The translations under genes were made by a program, and so were the position numbers. Of a stretch of DNA of 64,000 nt, positions 9,156-17,901 are shown piece by piece (position 1 is the first letter of the stretch; each line of letters begins with the position of its first letter). The stretch is from Clostridia bacterium (lineage in GTDB: Bacteria > Bacillota > Clostridia > TANB77 > CAG-465): contig JAFXHJ010000021.1 of the NCBI GenBank assembly GCA_017536445.1, forward strand, positions 16,916 through 80,915. The letters are read 5' to 3'. The notes beneath the pieces are model-generated. The model made no database searches and was not told the origin of the DNA. It was given only the letters and a program-made list of their open reading frames with translations.

Positions 9156-10334
9156 TTATTTGTCATTTAGAGCAACTATACCTGGAAGTTCTTTTCCTTC
9201 CATAAATTCTAGTGATGCCCCACCACCTGTTGATACGTGTGTCATTTCTTGTTCAAGGCCAGCTTTAGCAACTGCTGATGCGCTGTCTCCACCGCCAATT
9301 ATTGTTTCAGCATTAGATTCTGCCATAGCTTTTGCTACTGCATTTGTTCCTGCCCCAAATTTCTTAAACTCGAATACTCCAACTGGTCCATTCCATACAA
9401 CTGTTCCAGCACCTTTAATTACTTCTGTAAATAGTTCTATAGATTTAGGTCCAATATCCATACCTTGGTATCCATCTGGAATATTCATTGATTCTACTAC
9501 TTTGCTATCTGCATCTTCTGCAAAGTCTACAGCAGCTACTGTATCTACTGGAAGTACTACTTTAACTCCTTTTTCTTCTGCTTTAGCAAGTATTTCTTTT
9601 GCTACTTCTATCTTGTCCTCTTCTAAGATGGAGTTACCAATAGTTCCGCCTAGAGCTTTAACGAATGTGTATGTCATTCCACCACCTATTATTATTGTAT
9701 CTACTTTTTCTAATAGGTTTAAAAGCACTGCAATTTTAGATGAAACTTTAGCTCCACCTATTATTGCTACTAGCGGTCTTTTAGGATTATCTATTGCATC
9801 TCCTAAAGCTTTAAGTTCTTTTTCTATTAAGAATCCACATACTGCTGGTAAGTGTTTTGCAACACCCTCAGTAGAAGCATGCGCTCTATGTGCTGTTCCG
9901 AATGCATCATTTACATATATCTCTGCAAGAGATGCAAGTTCACGAGCAAACACTTCATCGTTAGCTTCTTCTTCAGCGAATCTTCTAACATTTTCTAGTA
10001 ATACTACATCACCAGGTTTCATATTAGAGATAACAGCTTTAGCGTTATCTCCAATGATTTCAGGAATAAGTGTTACTGGCCTTTCTAAATATTCGCTAAG
10101 TCTTTTAGCTACTGGAGCTATTGAAAGTTTTTCTTTAGTCTTACCTATGTGAGAGCAAAGAATTACTTTCGCATTATTCTCTATTAAATAGTTTATAGTC
10201 TTTAATGATTCTCTAATTCTTTTATCGTTAGTTATTGTAGTTTTCGTTTCCAAATCTAGTGGAACGTTAAAGTCTACTCTAACTAAAACTTTCTTATTAG
10301 ATACATCAATATCTCTAACACTTTTTTTATTCAT
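9156..10334 (-). CDS. pgk: Phosphoglycerate kinase
   Basis: 392 residues. Makes ATP from 1,3-bisphosphoglycerate. N-terminal [12 protein letters not shown], the substrate-site loop [12 protein letters not shown], the strand [28 protein letters not shown] at the hinge, and the nucleotide-site motifs [23 protein letters not shown] and [11 protein letters not shown] are all present. It is slightly compact, but no domain is missing. It follows gap by 28 bases. Confidence 0.98.
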   Translation of the reverse strand: MNKKSVRDIDVSNKKVLVRVDFNVPLDLETKTTITNDKRIRESLKTINYLIENNAKVILCSHIGKTKEKLSIAPVAKRLSEYLERPVTLIPEIIGDNAKAVISNMKPGDVVLLENVRRFAEEEANDEVFARELASLAEIYVNDAFGTAHRAHASTEGVAKHLPAVCGFLIEKELKALGDAIDNPKRPLVAIIGGAKVSSKIAVLLNLLEKVDTIIIGGGMTYTFVKALGGTIGNSILEEDKIEVAKEILAKAEEKGVKVVLPVDTVAAVDFAEDADSKVVESMNIPDGYQGMDIGPKSIELFTEVIKGAGTVVWNGPVGVFEFKKFGAGTNAVAKAMAESNAETIIGGGDSASAVAKAGLEQEMTHVSTGGGASLEFMEGKELPGIVALNDK

Positions 10335-10362
10335 ATATTTTTATCCTCTTAAATCTAACCTC

Positions 10363-11385
<1,023 letters not shown>

Positions 11386-11491
11386 TTAAATTGGCTAACT
11401 ATATTTTATATCACTAATATTTATTTTGCAATAGTTGTGGGAATTTTATAACTTATTTTTTTAAGTTATTTTTCCATTGTTTAAATGCAAA

Positions 11492-11519
11492 AAAGCAGGG
11501 GTGTGTTTATCCCTGCTTT
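11492..11519 (-). terminator. Terminator of the Mrr-like gene
   Basis: A 9-bp stem (AAAGCAGGG / CCCTGCTTT), 10-base loop, six T residues after it on the minus strand. Confidence 0.85.
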
Positions 11520-11542
11520 GTTTATTGTTATAGTTATTATAA

Positions 11543-13309
11543 TTACTTTTCTAAAATCTTATTTGCATATTCTTTAAGTTTTATTTTATCCACAAGTTGT
11601 ATTTTATTTTCTTTTGCTTGCTCAATTGCCTGTTTAGTAAACAAATTGTTTGTTGCAATAATTCCTTTACTAACTTTTTGCGTTTCTTTTAATTTCAACA
11701 TTTCTTTAACAATTTTAACCCCAACATTAACTTCTGAGCATTTAAACAATATTAAATATTTTGTATTTCCTTTTTGTACAACAATCGCATCTTTTTTTAA
11801 ATCTGTTTCACATACTTTATAACCCAAATCACTATATATATTTATTATATATCTCTTAAGTTCTTCATCATCTTTTATGTAAGTCCAAGCTACTTTTTGT
11901 TCTTTTGATAAATCTCCTTTTAAAAGTCTATCTCGTTCTTTTTCAGCACTCGCTATTTTTTCTTTTAATTCTCTTTTACTTATAATCTTATATGATACTT
12001 CATCTATGTTTCTAACTATATCAATTTTATCTTCTTTTTCCATATTATTTGTTTCGTTCAAAATCTTCACAATCCAATATATTACGTCTTTTTCCAACAT
12101 TTTATCTATGTCATTCACCATATAATTTACAAGTTGCTGTTTAGTTTTAATATTAACTGCTTCTTTTATATTAATCTTTTTGGGTTCATCCTTTTCTATT
12201 AATACAATAATTTTTTCTATATCTTCTTTCGTTATTTTTTTACCAGTTACATCTTTATATAAAACTTGATATAAAGAATATATTTTTTCTACAATATATT
12301 CTTTATCGCATTTGCCATTCTTCAAATTATTATATATTTTCATCAACTCTTCATTTGCGATAAATGGTTTATATACATTTTCATAAAACTCAATATGGAA
12401 TTTAAATTTATATGCATAAAGATTAATATCTTTAACATAATTTTCTAAATCATTTAAAGATACTTTTCGGCTATTTTTAGATGCTCCTTTTTTTGTTGTT
12501 TGACTCCTTACAAGAGTTTCAATATTTTCATTTACATTAAATCTTATACCTGTTTCATCCAACCATGTCTCAAAAGTTTCTATATATTTATAATTATCCA
12601 ATATAAGTTTAGATCTATATAATTCTATCGTTAAATTATTCTCTTCTAAATCTGCTTCAGAAGCTATTAAGAAATCAAAAAACAAGGTTTTAAAATTTTC
12701 TTTTGTGAAAAATATTTTTTCTATTTCACTTAATTGCGCGCTATTCTTCTCACTACTTTCAGAATATCTATTAAATTCATTTAAAATATCATTATATAAC
12801 AATAATATTATTGGATTTTTTATAATATATTCCAAACATCTTATTTCAGTTTCTTTTCTATACGCCGCGTATTGTTCTTGCTTTTCCACCATTTGTTTTA
12901 GCAACGTCTCTTTTGCTTTTTCTCGTTCTATTTTTGCTTTTTCTATTTGTTGTTTTTCTTTTTCTTCTCGTTCTTTAATTTCGTTATAAATTCGCGTATT
13001 GTTAGCAATTATATTTTTTTCTTTTCCCAAGCCAAAGATAGTAACTAAAGCAAATAAAAAACATATTGTAGCAAGTACCCACATTATAGCAGAAAATGCA
13101 TATAGAGTTTCATCTGCATTCACAAATATAAAACCACTAATAGAAAGGAATATTCCACATCCAATTTGACTTTTTGTATTTTTATTATATTTAGCTATTA
13201 CGTTTTCCTTACAAAACTCACATTTACTATTTATGCAAACACTTTGCTGAAAACAATTTGGGCAACATATCTTTTGCATCACATCATTATTACAATTATT
13301 ATTTTTCAT
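11543..13309 (-). CDS. Membrane-anchored protein with zinc ribbon and Mrr-like nuclease-fold domain
   Basis: 588 residues from the ATG at 13309 (GGTGAG upstream); the GTG at 13321 overlaps that site. Order: four-Cys zinc ribbon (CCPNC then CEFC), two membrane segments at about 45-95, a long Lys/Glu-rich coiled coil to about 150, a helical middle, and a C-terminal domain from about 475. That domain resembles Mrr_cat: DLGYKVCETD, KKDAIVVQKGN, YLILFKCSEVNVGVKIVKEM and KGIIATNNLFTKQAIEQA. Mrr-type enzymes cut modified DNA. The position that normally carries Gln or Glu before the catalytic Lys appears to be Leu, so catalysis is doubtful. Single-gene unit. Confidence 0.7.
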   Translation of the reverse strand: MKNNNCNNDVMQKICCPNCFQQSVCINSKCEFCKENVIAKYNKNTKSQIGCGIFLSISGFIFVNADETLYAFSAIMWVLATICFLFALVTIFGLGKEKNIIANNTRIYNEIKEREEKEKQQIEKAKIEREKAKETLLKQMVEKQEQYAAYRKETEIRCLEYIIKNPIILLLYNDILNEFNRYSESSEKNSAQLSEIEKIFFTKENFKTLFFDFLIASEADLEENNLTIELYRSKLILDNYKYIETFETWLDETGIRFNVNENIETLVRSQTTKKGASKNSRKVSLNDLENYVKDINLYAYKFKFHIEFYENVYKPFIANEELMKIYNNLKNGKCDKEYIVEKIYSLYQVLYKDVTGKKITKEDIEKIIVLIEKDEPKKINIKEAVNIKTKQQLVNYMVNDIDKMLEKDVIYWIVKILNETNNMEKEDKIDIVRNIDEVSYKIISKRELKEKIASAEKERDRLLKGDLSKEQKVAWTYIKDDEELKRYIINIYSDLGYKVCETDLKKDAIVVQKGNTKYLILFKCSEVNVGVKIVKEMLKLKETQKVSKGIIATNNLFTKQAIEQAKENKIQLVDKIKLKEYANKILEK

Positions 13310-13366
13310 TTTACTCACCAACTATTTATTTCATATCCGTATTATACCACTCTTTAGTATAAAATA

Positions 13367-13395
13367 AAAGTAACAGATATAATTTCTGTTACTTT
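13367..13395 (-). terminator. Terminator after the 13402 gene
   Basis: An 11-bp stem (AAAGTAACAGA / TCTGTTACTTT) followed by a T-rich tail on the minus strand. Confidence 0.8.
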
Positions 13396-13401
13396 ACATT
13401 T

Positions 13402-14208
13402 TTAATAATTTATTTGCTCTACTTCTATAAGATAATACGACTTGCCGTCTTTCTTTAATGTATATCTCAGAACCGGCATTTCGTCTCTATGGTCATTTAT
13501 CCATATTTCTTCTTTTTCCATATCTTCATAGTTATCAAAAACATGTACTAAATCATGCCCATTTTTATCTCCTATTATTACTTGTACTTTTGTGTTTTCA
13601 AAATCTATATCTCCATATTCATCTGTAACTACACTATCTTCATCATAGTTGTATACTCCAGATAACATATATGTATACACATAATAATAATCTTTTGTTT
13701 CTGTTGCATTCATTAATATTTGTTTGCTAAATATTCCAACATATCCTAAAGGTATTACAGAATATGATTTAGATTCCTCATCATAGTAAAATATTGATTT
13801 ACTTACATCTGGTTCTGTTACTTCTTTAGTATTTATCTTTGCATCTTTACCAAATATTTTCTTTACATATTTGTTTACATTAGCTTCAGAATAATCAAAA
13901 TCCTCATCATCTGTCATTTTTTGAAGTGTTGCATCCATTATGAAAAAGCTTGAAAATGGAGCTATTTCTTCATAATATATTTTAGGTATGAAGCTATATA
14001 ATTCTTCTCGCATAGCTTTTGTTACATCTTTTTCATCATCTTCTATTTTAGATGGTGCTTTACCTGTTAACTCCCCAGTACTACTATTATTATTTGTATT
14101 TTCAGTTACTGGTGGTGTTTCTTCATTCCCAGTAAACAATAATATTCCTAAACATATAACTACTATTAATACTATTATAGATATTATTGTTATTTTTTTC
14201 TTATCCAT
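13402..14208 (-). CDS. Unknown membrane-anchored extracytoplasmic protein
   Basis: 268 residues. Hydrophobic segment at about 6-26, then a Thr/Asn/Pro-rich spacer and an acidic outer domain of about 210 residues rich in Tyr and Asp (DEDFDYSEANVNKYVKK). There is no Cys just after the membrane segment, so it is not a lipoprotein. No motif is recognised. It follows the thermonuclease-like gene by 15 bases with no terminator between, so the two are probably one operon. Confidence 0.75.
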   Translation of the reverse strand: MDKKKITIISIIVLIVVICLGILLFTGNEETPPVTENTNNNSSTGELTGKAPSKIEDDEKDVTKAMREELYSFIPKIYYEEIAPFSSFFIMDATLQKMTDDEDFDYSEANVNKYVKKIFGKDAKINTKEVTEPDVSKSIFYYDEESKSYSVIPLGYVGIFSKQILMNATETKDYYYVYTYMLSGVYNYDEDSVVTDEYGDIDFENTKVQVIIGDKNGHDLVHVFDNYEDMEKEEIWINDHRDEMPVLRYTLKKDGKSYYLIEVEQINY

Positions 14209-14223
14209 ATATTCTCCTTTATT

Positions 14224-14781
14224 TTATTCTGCCCATAAACCAACTTTATTTTCTCTTGCTTGTTTTTGTATTTCCTTAAAGTCCTCTACATATTTTACGT
14301 TTGGTGGATATGTAGCAATTTTAGCATATCCTATTTCTAATAAATGTTTGTTATACATTTCTCCATCTATATATACATATGCAAGAAGTCTTCCATACTT
14401 GTCTCTTTCTTGCACATCAAATTCTAATTTTACTTTTTTACCTGTTAACTTTGATTTAGTATAATCTGACACTAATATTCCTTCTTTAGTATTCTTAGTT
14501 TCATCTGCATGTACGCTTTCAGGTGTGTCTACTCCTATTAGTCTTACCTTTTCATCTTTACCATTAAAATCTACAACTATTGTATCGCCATCAACAACTC
14601 TTACCACTTCGCATTCTGTTAAACCATCTACATTTATGTAAGCGTTGTTTTCTGTAACAACAGCATTATTATCTAAATATTTTTCTAAATCTATATAACC
14701 GGCTTGATCTAACACTACTAATACTAATGCTAATACCCCTGTTATTATTCCGCTTATTAATTTCTTTTGTTTCTTTTTCAT
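14224..14781 (-). CDS. Membrane-anchored thermonuclease (SNase) family protein
   Basis: 185 residues. One membrane segment at about 10-28, then a staphylococcal-nuclease domain from about 57. The active-site pattern is intact: VVDGDTIVVDF, VRLIGVDTPES with the catalytic Arg, the Glu-containing middle, and DKYGRLLAYVYIDG with the second Arg. SNase enzymes are calcium-dependent DNA/RNA nucleases. The anchor would place it outside the membrane, for degrading or trimming extracellular DNA. First gene of a two-gene unit. Confidence 0.88.
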   Translation of the reverse strand: MKKKQKKLISGIITGVLALVLVVLDQAGYIDLEKYLDNNAVVTENNAYINVDGLTECEVVRVVDGDTIVVDFNGKDEKVRLIGVDTPESVHADETKNTKEGILVSDYTKSKLTGKKVKLEFDVQERDKYGRLLAYVYIDGEMYNKHLLEIGYAKIATYPPNVKYVEDFKEIQKQARENKVGLWAE

Positions 14782-14859
14782 ATTAACCTCACATAAATAC
14801 TAACATAAAAAAGTCTATATTTCAACAAAAATCGCAGTTTAACCCATTATTTAACATAA

Positions 14860-14889
14860 AAAATATAGCTAACGTATTAGCTATATTTT
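14860..14889 (-). terminator. Terminator overlapping the end of the NlpC/P60-like gene
   Basis: A 13-bp stem (AAAATATAGCTAA / TTAGCTATATTTT) with a 4-base loop and T-run on the minus strand, overlapping the stop codon. Confidence 0.8.
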
Positions 14890-15482
14890 CTTTTTGTTTT
14901 TGTTTTTAATTTTGCTTTTTCTATTTGTTTTAATTCTTTTTCATTAAACTTCACTCTATATCTGTAATCTCTTAAAAATCCTTTATATATGCTCTTGTGT
15001 GGAAGTACTAAGAAATGTTCTGGTTTTATTATTTCTGGCAAGCCATCTATTATTCCAGCTTCTTTAAGTACAAGTTTTACAAACTCTGCGCAATACAAAT
15101 GATTTTCTTTACTAATCTTTTTATTTATACTCACTGCAAAAAGACCTGGTATATTAAATTTGTATTTCTCTTTTTCCGCTTCCATTTTTAATATAACTTG
15201 TTCTAACTTTGCATATTGTTCATCAGTTACTCTAACTCTTAACACTTCGCAAGTTGTATTTCTAAATCTATAAAATGTTCCACTATGTATGTACTCGTGT
15301 ACAAAACCACCAATAAAAGTATTATATGGGTTAAGTCTACCAAAGCTATACATTCTTTCTAATTCTTTATCTAACGCTATTGATACATGTCCATATTCTT
15401 TTTTGGTATAGAACTTTACTATTCTAGATACTAGCGTTCCTGTCATTGTTAATACTATATATATACTTCTCATTTTTACCAC
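14877..15482 (-). CDS. Permuted NlpC/P60-like (YiiX/YebB-type) papain-fold protein
   Basis: 201 residues, no signal peptide. The pattern of a permuted papain-like hydrolase is seen: YGHVSIALD near residue 31 (His first) and HLYCAEFVKLVLKEAG near 128 (Cys later), joined by a beta-rich middle. Such enzymes act as amidases or peptidases on small peptides or lipids. The C-terminus is strongly basic (KAKLKTKTKRKYS) and could bind membrane or nucleic acid. Single gene between two terminators. The substrate is unknown. Confidence 0.72.
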   Translation of the reverse strand: MVKMRSIYIVLTMTGTLVSRIVKFYTKKEYGHVSIALDKELERMYSFGRLNPYNTFIGGFVHEYIHSGTFYRFRNTTCEVLRVRVTDEQYAKLEQVILKMEAEKEKYKFNIPGLFAVSINKKISKENHLYCAEFVKLVLKEAGIIDGLPEIIKPEHFLVLPHKSIYKGFLRDYRYRVKFNEKELKQIEKAKLKTKTKRKYS

Positions 15483-15510
15483 TTTCTTTAAGTATGTATA
15501 TTATACACAA

Positions 15511-15543
15511 AACAAGGCGAGATTTCAACAATCTCACCTTGTT
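15511..15543 (-). terminator. Terminator of the fucO unit
   Basis: A 14-bp stem (AACAAGGTGAGATT / AATCTCGCCTTGTT on the minus strand) with a 5-base loop and TTTTG tail. Confidence 0.85.
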
Positions 15544-15555
15544 AAGACAATATAT

Positions 15556-15894
15556 TTAGATATTTATTATACTAGAGAAAATCCAAATTAAGGTTACTCC
15601 TATTATTAATTCTAGAAGTATAGCACCCATAAATAGCCATGGGATAAAAAGTATTACCCATAATTTGCAAAACTCAGTTTTACTCTTCTTAACTGTTGCT
15701 ATTATACTTAACGCTATAACAAGTGCTCCATATGGAAATATACTTAGTATTGTACATACAGGGAATCCCCCTTCAGTAACGCCATACCACATTATATAGT
15801 CTCCTATCATTCCTAGTAATGGTATTACAAATGATGCTATTACAAAGATTTTATCTAATATATGTAATTTTTTCTTTTTTGTTTCTTGTTCCAT
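15556..15894 (-). CDS. Small multi-span membrane protein
   Basis: 112 residues with three or four hydrophobic segments after a basic N-terminus (EQETKKKKLH). No motif is recognised. It begins 12 bases after the fucO stop and ends just before a strong terminator, so it is the second gene of that transcript. The N-terminal Lys cluster predicts a cytoplasmic N-terminus. Confidence 0.7.
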   Translation of the reverse strand: MEQETKKKKLHILDKIFVIASFVIPLLGMIGDYIMWYGVTEGGFPVCTILSIFPYGALVIALSIIATVKKSKTEFCKLWVILFIPWLFMGAILLELIIGVTLIWIFSSIINI

Positions 15895-15906
15895 TTTCTT
15901 CTCTAA

Positions 15907-17061
15907 TTACATAGCTTCTCTGTATAATTTGATAAAGTCTTCTTTAGTAACTTCTCTTGGGTTACCTGGCATACATGGATCTGCCATTGCTTTTTCTGCA
16001 AGCATATCTAAATCTTCTTCTTTGCATCCAGTATCTTTAACTGTTGTAGTTATTCCAACTGTTCTAGAAAGTTCTTCTATTTTTCCTACAAATACTTCTA
16101 CTGCTTGTTCATCTGTAAAGCTTAATGCTCCTATTACGCCAAGACCAGCAAGTATTTCTTTAAATCTATCTGCACATACAGCTCCATTATATCTCATAAC
16201 TGTTGGAAGTAATATTGTATTAGCTAAACCGTGTGGTGTATCATATACAGCACCTAATTGGTGAGCCATTGAGTGAACTATTCCAAGTCCAACATTTGAG
16301 AATCCCATACCAGCTATATATTGAGCAAGAGCCATTTTTTCTACTGCTTTTGGATCTTTTTCATTTACAGCTGCTGGTAAATATTTAAATATTAATTTAA
16401 TAGCTTGCATGTGGAACATGTCAGACATAGTATTGTGTCCTTTAGTAATATATCCTTCTACAGCGTGTGTTAATGCATCCATACCTGTTGAAGCTGCTAT
16501 AGATTTTGGAAGTGTTTCCATAAGTTCAGAGTCTACTATTGCAAGAAGTGGTATATCGTTAGGGTCTACACAAACCATTTTAACTTCTCTATCCTCATCA
16601 GTTATTACATAGTTTATTGTAACTTCTGCTGCAGTACCATGAGTTGTTGGAAGTGCAACCATTGCCATACCTCTATTTTTAGTATTAGATACTCCTTCTA
16701 GTGATACAACATCTGCTCTATCTGGGTTAGTCATTATTATTGAAATACCCTTAGCTGTATCCATTACAGATCCACCACCTACTGCAACTATTACATCTGC
16801 ACCTGATGCTTTGCATACTGCTACACCATCTTGTACATTTTTAACAGTTGGGTTTGGTTTAATATCTGCATAAGTATCATAAGGGATTCCTGCTGTATCT
16901 AAAACAGCACTAACTTTACCAGCAACACCACAATCTAAAAGAGTTTTATCTGTTACAAATAATACTTTTTTGTATCCTCTATTAGTTATTTCACTTGCTA
17001 ATACTTCTCTTGAACCTCTACCAAAATGTGAAGTTTCATTTAAAACAAATCTTTCTGACAT
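15907..17061 (-). CDS. fucO: Iron-containing alcohol dehydrogenase, lactaldehyde reductase type
   Basis: 384 residues, full length. It follows E. coli FucO closely as I remember it: RFVLNETSHFGRG at the start, VAVGGGSVMDTAKGI, ALPTTHGTAAEVTINYVITDE, VCVDPNDIPLLAIVD, TGMDALTHAVEGYITKG and GMGFSNVGLGIVHSMAHQLGA. The metal-binding Asp/His set of group III iron alcohol dehydrogenases is present. It would reduce lactaldehyde to 1,2-propanediol or related aldehydes with NADH. The nearby adhE supports a role in redox-balancing alcohol fermentation. Exact substrate is inferred. Confidence 0.88.
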   Translation of the reverse strand: MSERFVLNETSHFGRGSREVLASEITNRGYKKVLFVTDKTLLDCGVAGKVSAVLDTAGIPYDTYADIKPNPTVKNVQDGVAVCKASGADVIVAVGGGSVMDTAKGISIIMTNPDRADVVSLEGVSNTKNRGMAMVALPTTHGTAAEVTINYVITDEDREVKMVCVDPNDIPLLAIVDSELMETLPKSIAASTGMDALTHAVEGYITKGHNTMSDMFHMQAIKLIFKYLPAAVNEKDPKAVEKMALAQYIAGMGFSNVGLGIVHSMAHQLGAVYDTPHGLANTILLPTVMRYNGAVCADRFKEILAGLGVIGALSFTDEQAVEVFVGKIEELSRTVGITTTVKDTGCKEEDLDMLAEKAMADPCMPGNPREVTKEDFIKLYREAM

Positions 17062-17139
17062 ATCTTATTCCTCCTTATTTACATCAAAAATATATAATAA
17101 CGTACCTAAGTACAATTATCCGAATTTATTACTACTTTA

Positions 17140-17901
17140 TTATTGGAAATCTACTACATTTATCCAACGTCTTAAAAATTCTTGTTCTTCTTCTATTCCT
17201 TTAGTAAGCTGAGTTGCTGCAACTATTGGAATCCATCTTCTAATATGAGTTTTTTCTATTCCACTTTTTTCTGAGAATAGTTCTAAATATTTGTCTGCTA
17301 GTTCCTCTTTACCTTGTATTGAGAATAAAAGGAATGTTCTTGCAGCATCCCCAGATGCGTTACCCTGAGTTGCATGTGACCAATCTAGTACATATGCATC
17401 ACCTTTTTCTGTGATTATTATATTACTTGGATTGAAGTCTCCATGGCAAAGTTTAGCATGGTTTTTCATACCTTCTAACCTTTGTTCTAGTTCATATTTA
17501 GTTGCATCATCTATAAGATTAGTATCTTTTAATTTTTTACTAAACTTGTCCTTCATCCTACTAAGTAAAGGAACTCTTTTAGATAATACACTTAATTGAA
17601 GATTTACAAATATATCTAGATAATTATCCATTTTTTCTGGATGTTTATCCATAAGTTCAGCTAGCGTAGTACCTGAAACATATTCAGATACTAGTGCCCA
17701 ACCTTCTTTTATCTTTGTAACTTCCAATAGTTTTGGAATATTTAAGTCTGTAGCTTCTTCTACTCTTGCTTGATTTAATGCTTCGTTTAATATATTAGAT
17801 TTAGGGTGTTTCTTTTCGAATAATTTTATTACTCTATCTCCATCTCTATATATTGTTTTATTTTTTCTTTCCGCTAATGTTCTAACAATTTTTACTGCCA
17901 T
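17140..17901 (-). CDS. Aminoglycoside phosphotransferase/choline-kinase fold protein coupled to adhE
   Basis: 253 residues. Kinase-like fold: a Lys-containing N-lobe (DGDRVIKLFEKK), hinge VSEYVSGTTLAELM, Brenner-type catalytic motif LCHGDFNPSNIII and metal-binding YVLDWSHATQG. This family phosphorylates small molecules (choline, sugars, aminoglycosides). The start shares one base with the adhE stop (TAATG), so translation is coupled. Antibiotic resistance is less likely than a metabolic role, given that coupling. The substrate is unknown. Confidence 0.78.
   Translation of the reverse strand: MAVKIVRTLAERKNKTIYRDGDRVIKLFEKKHPKSNILNEALNQARVEEATDLNIPKLLEVTKIKEGWALVSEYVSGTTLAELMDKHPEKMDNYLDIFVNLQLSVLSKRVPLLSRMKDKFSKKLKDTNLIDDATKYELEQRLEGMKNHAKLCHGDFNPSNIIITEKGDAYVLDWSHATQGNASGDAARTFLLFSIQGKEELADKYLELFSEKSGIEKTHIRRWIPIVAATQLTKGIEEEQEFLRRWINVVDFQ

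Noticed and set aside
9160..10152. Long open frame (330 codons) antisense to pgk
   Set aside because: It mirrors the codon pattern of pgk, has a Ser/Thr/Pro-rich translation typical of antisense frames, and lacks a ribosome site. pgk itself is certain.
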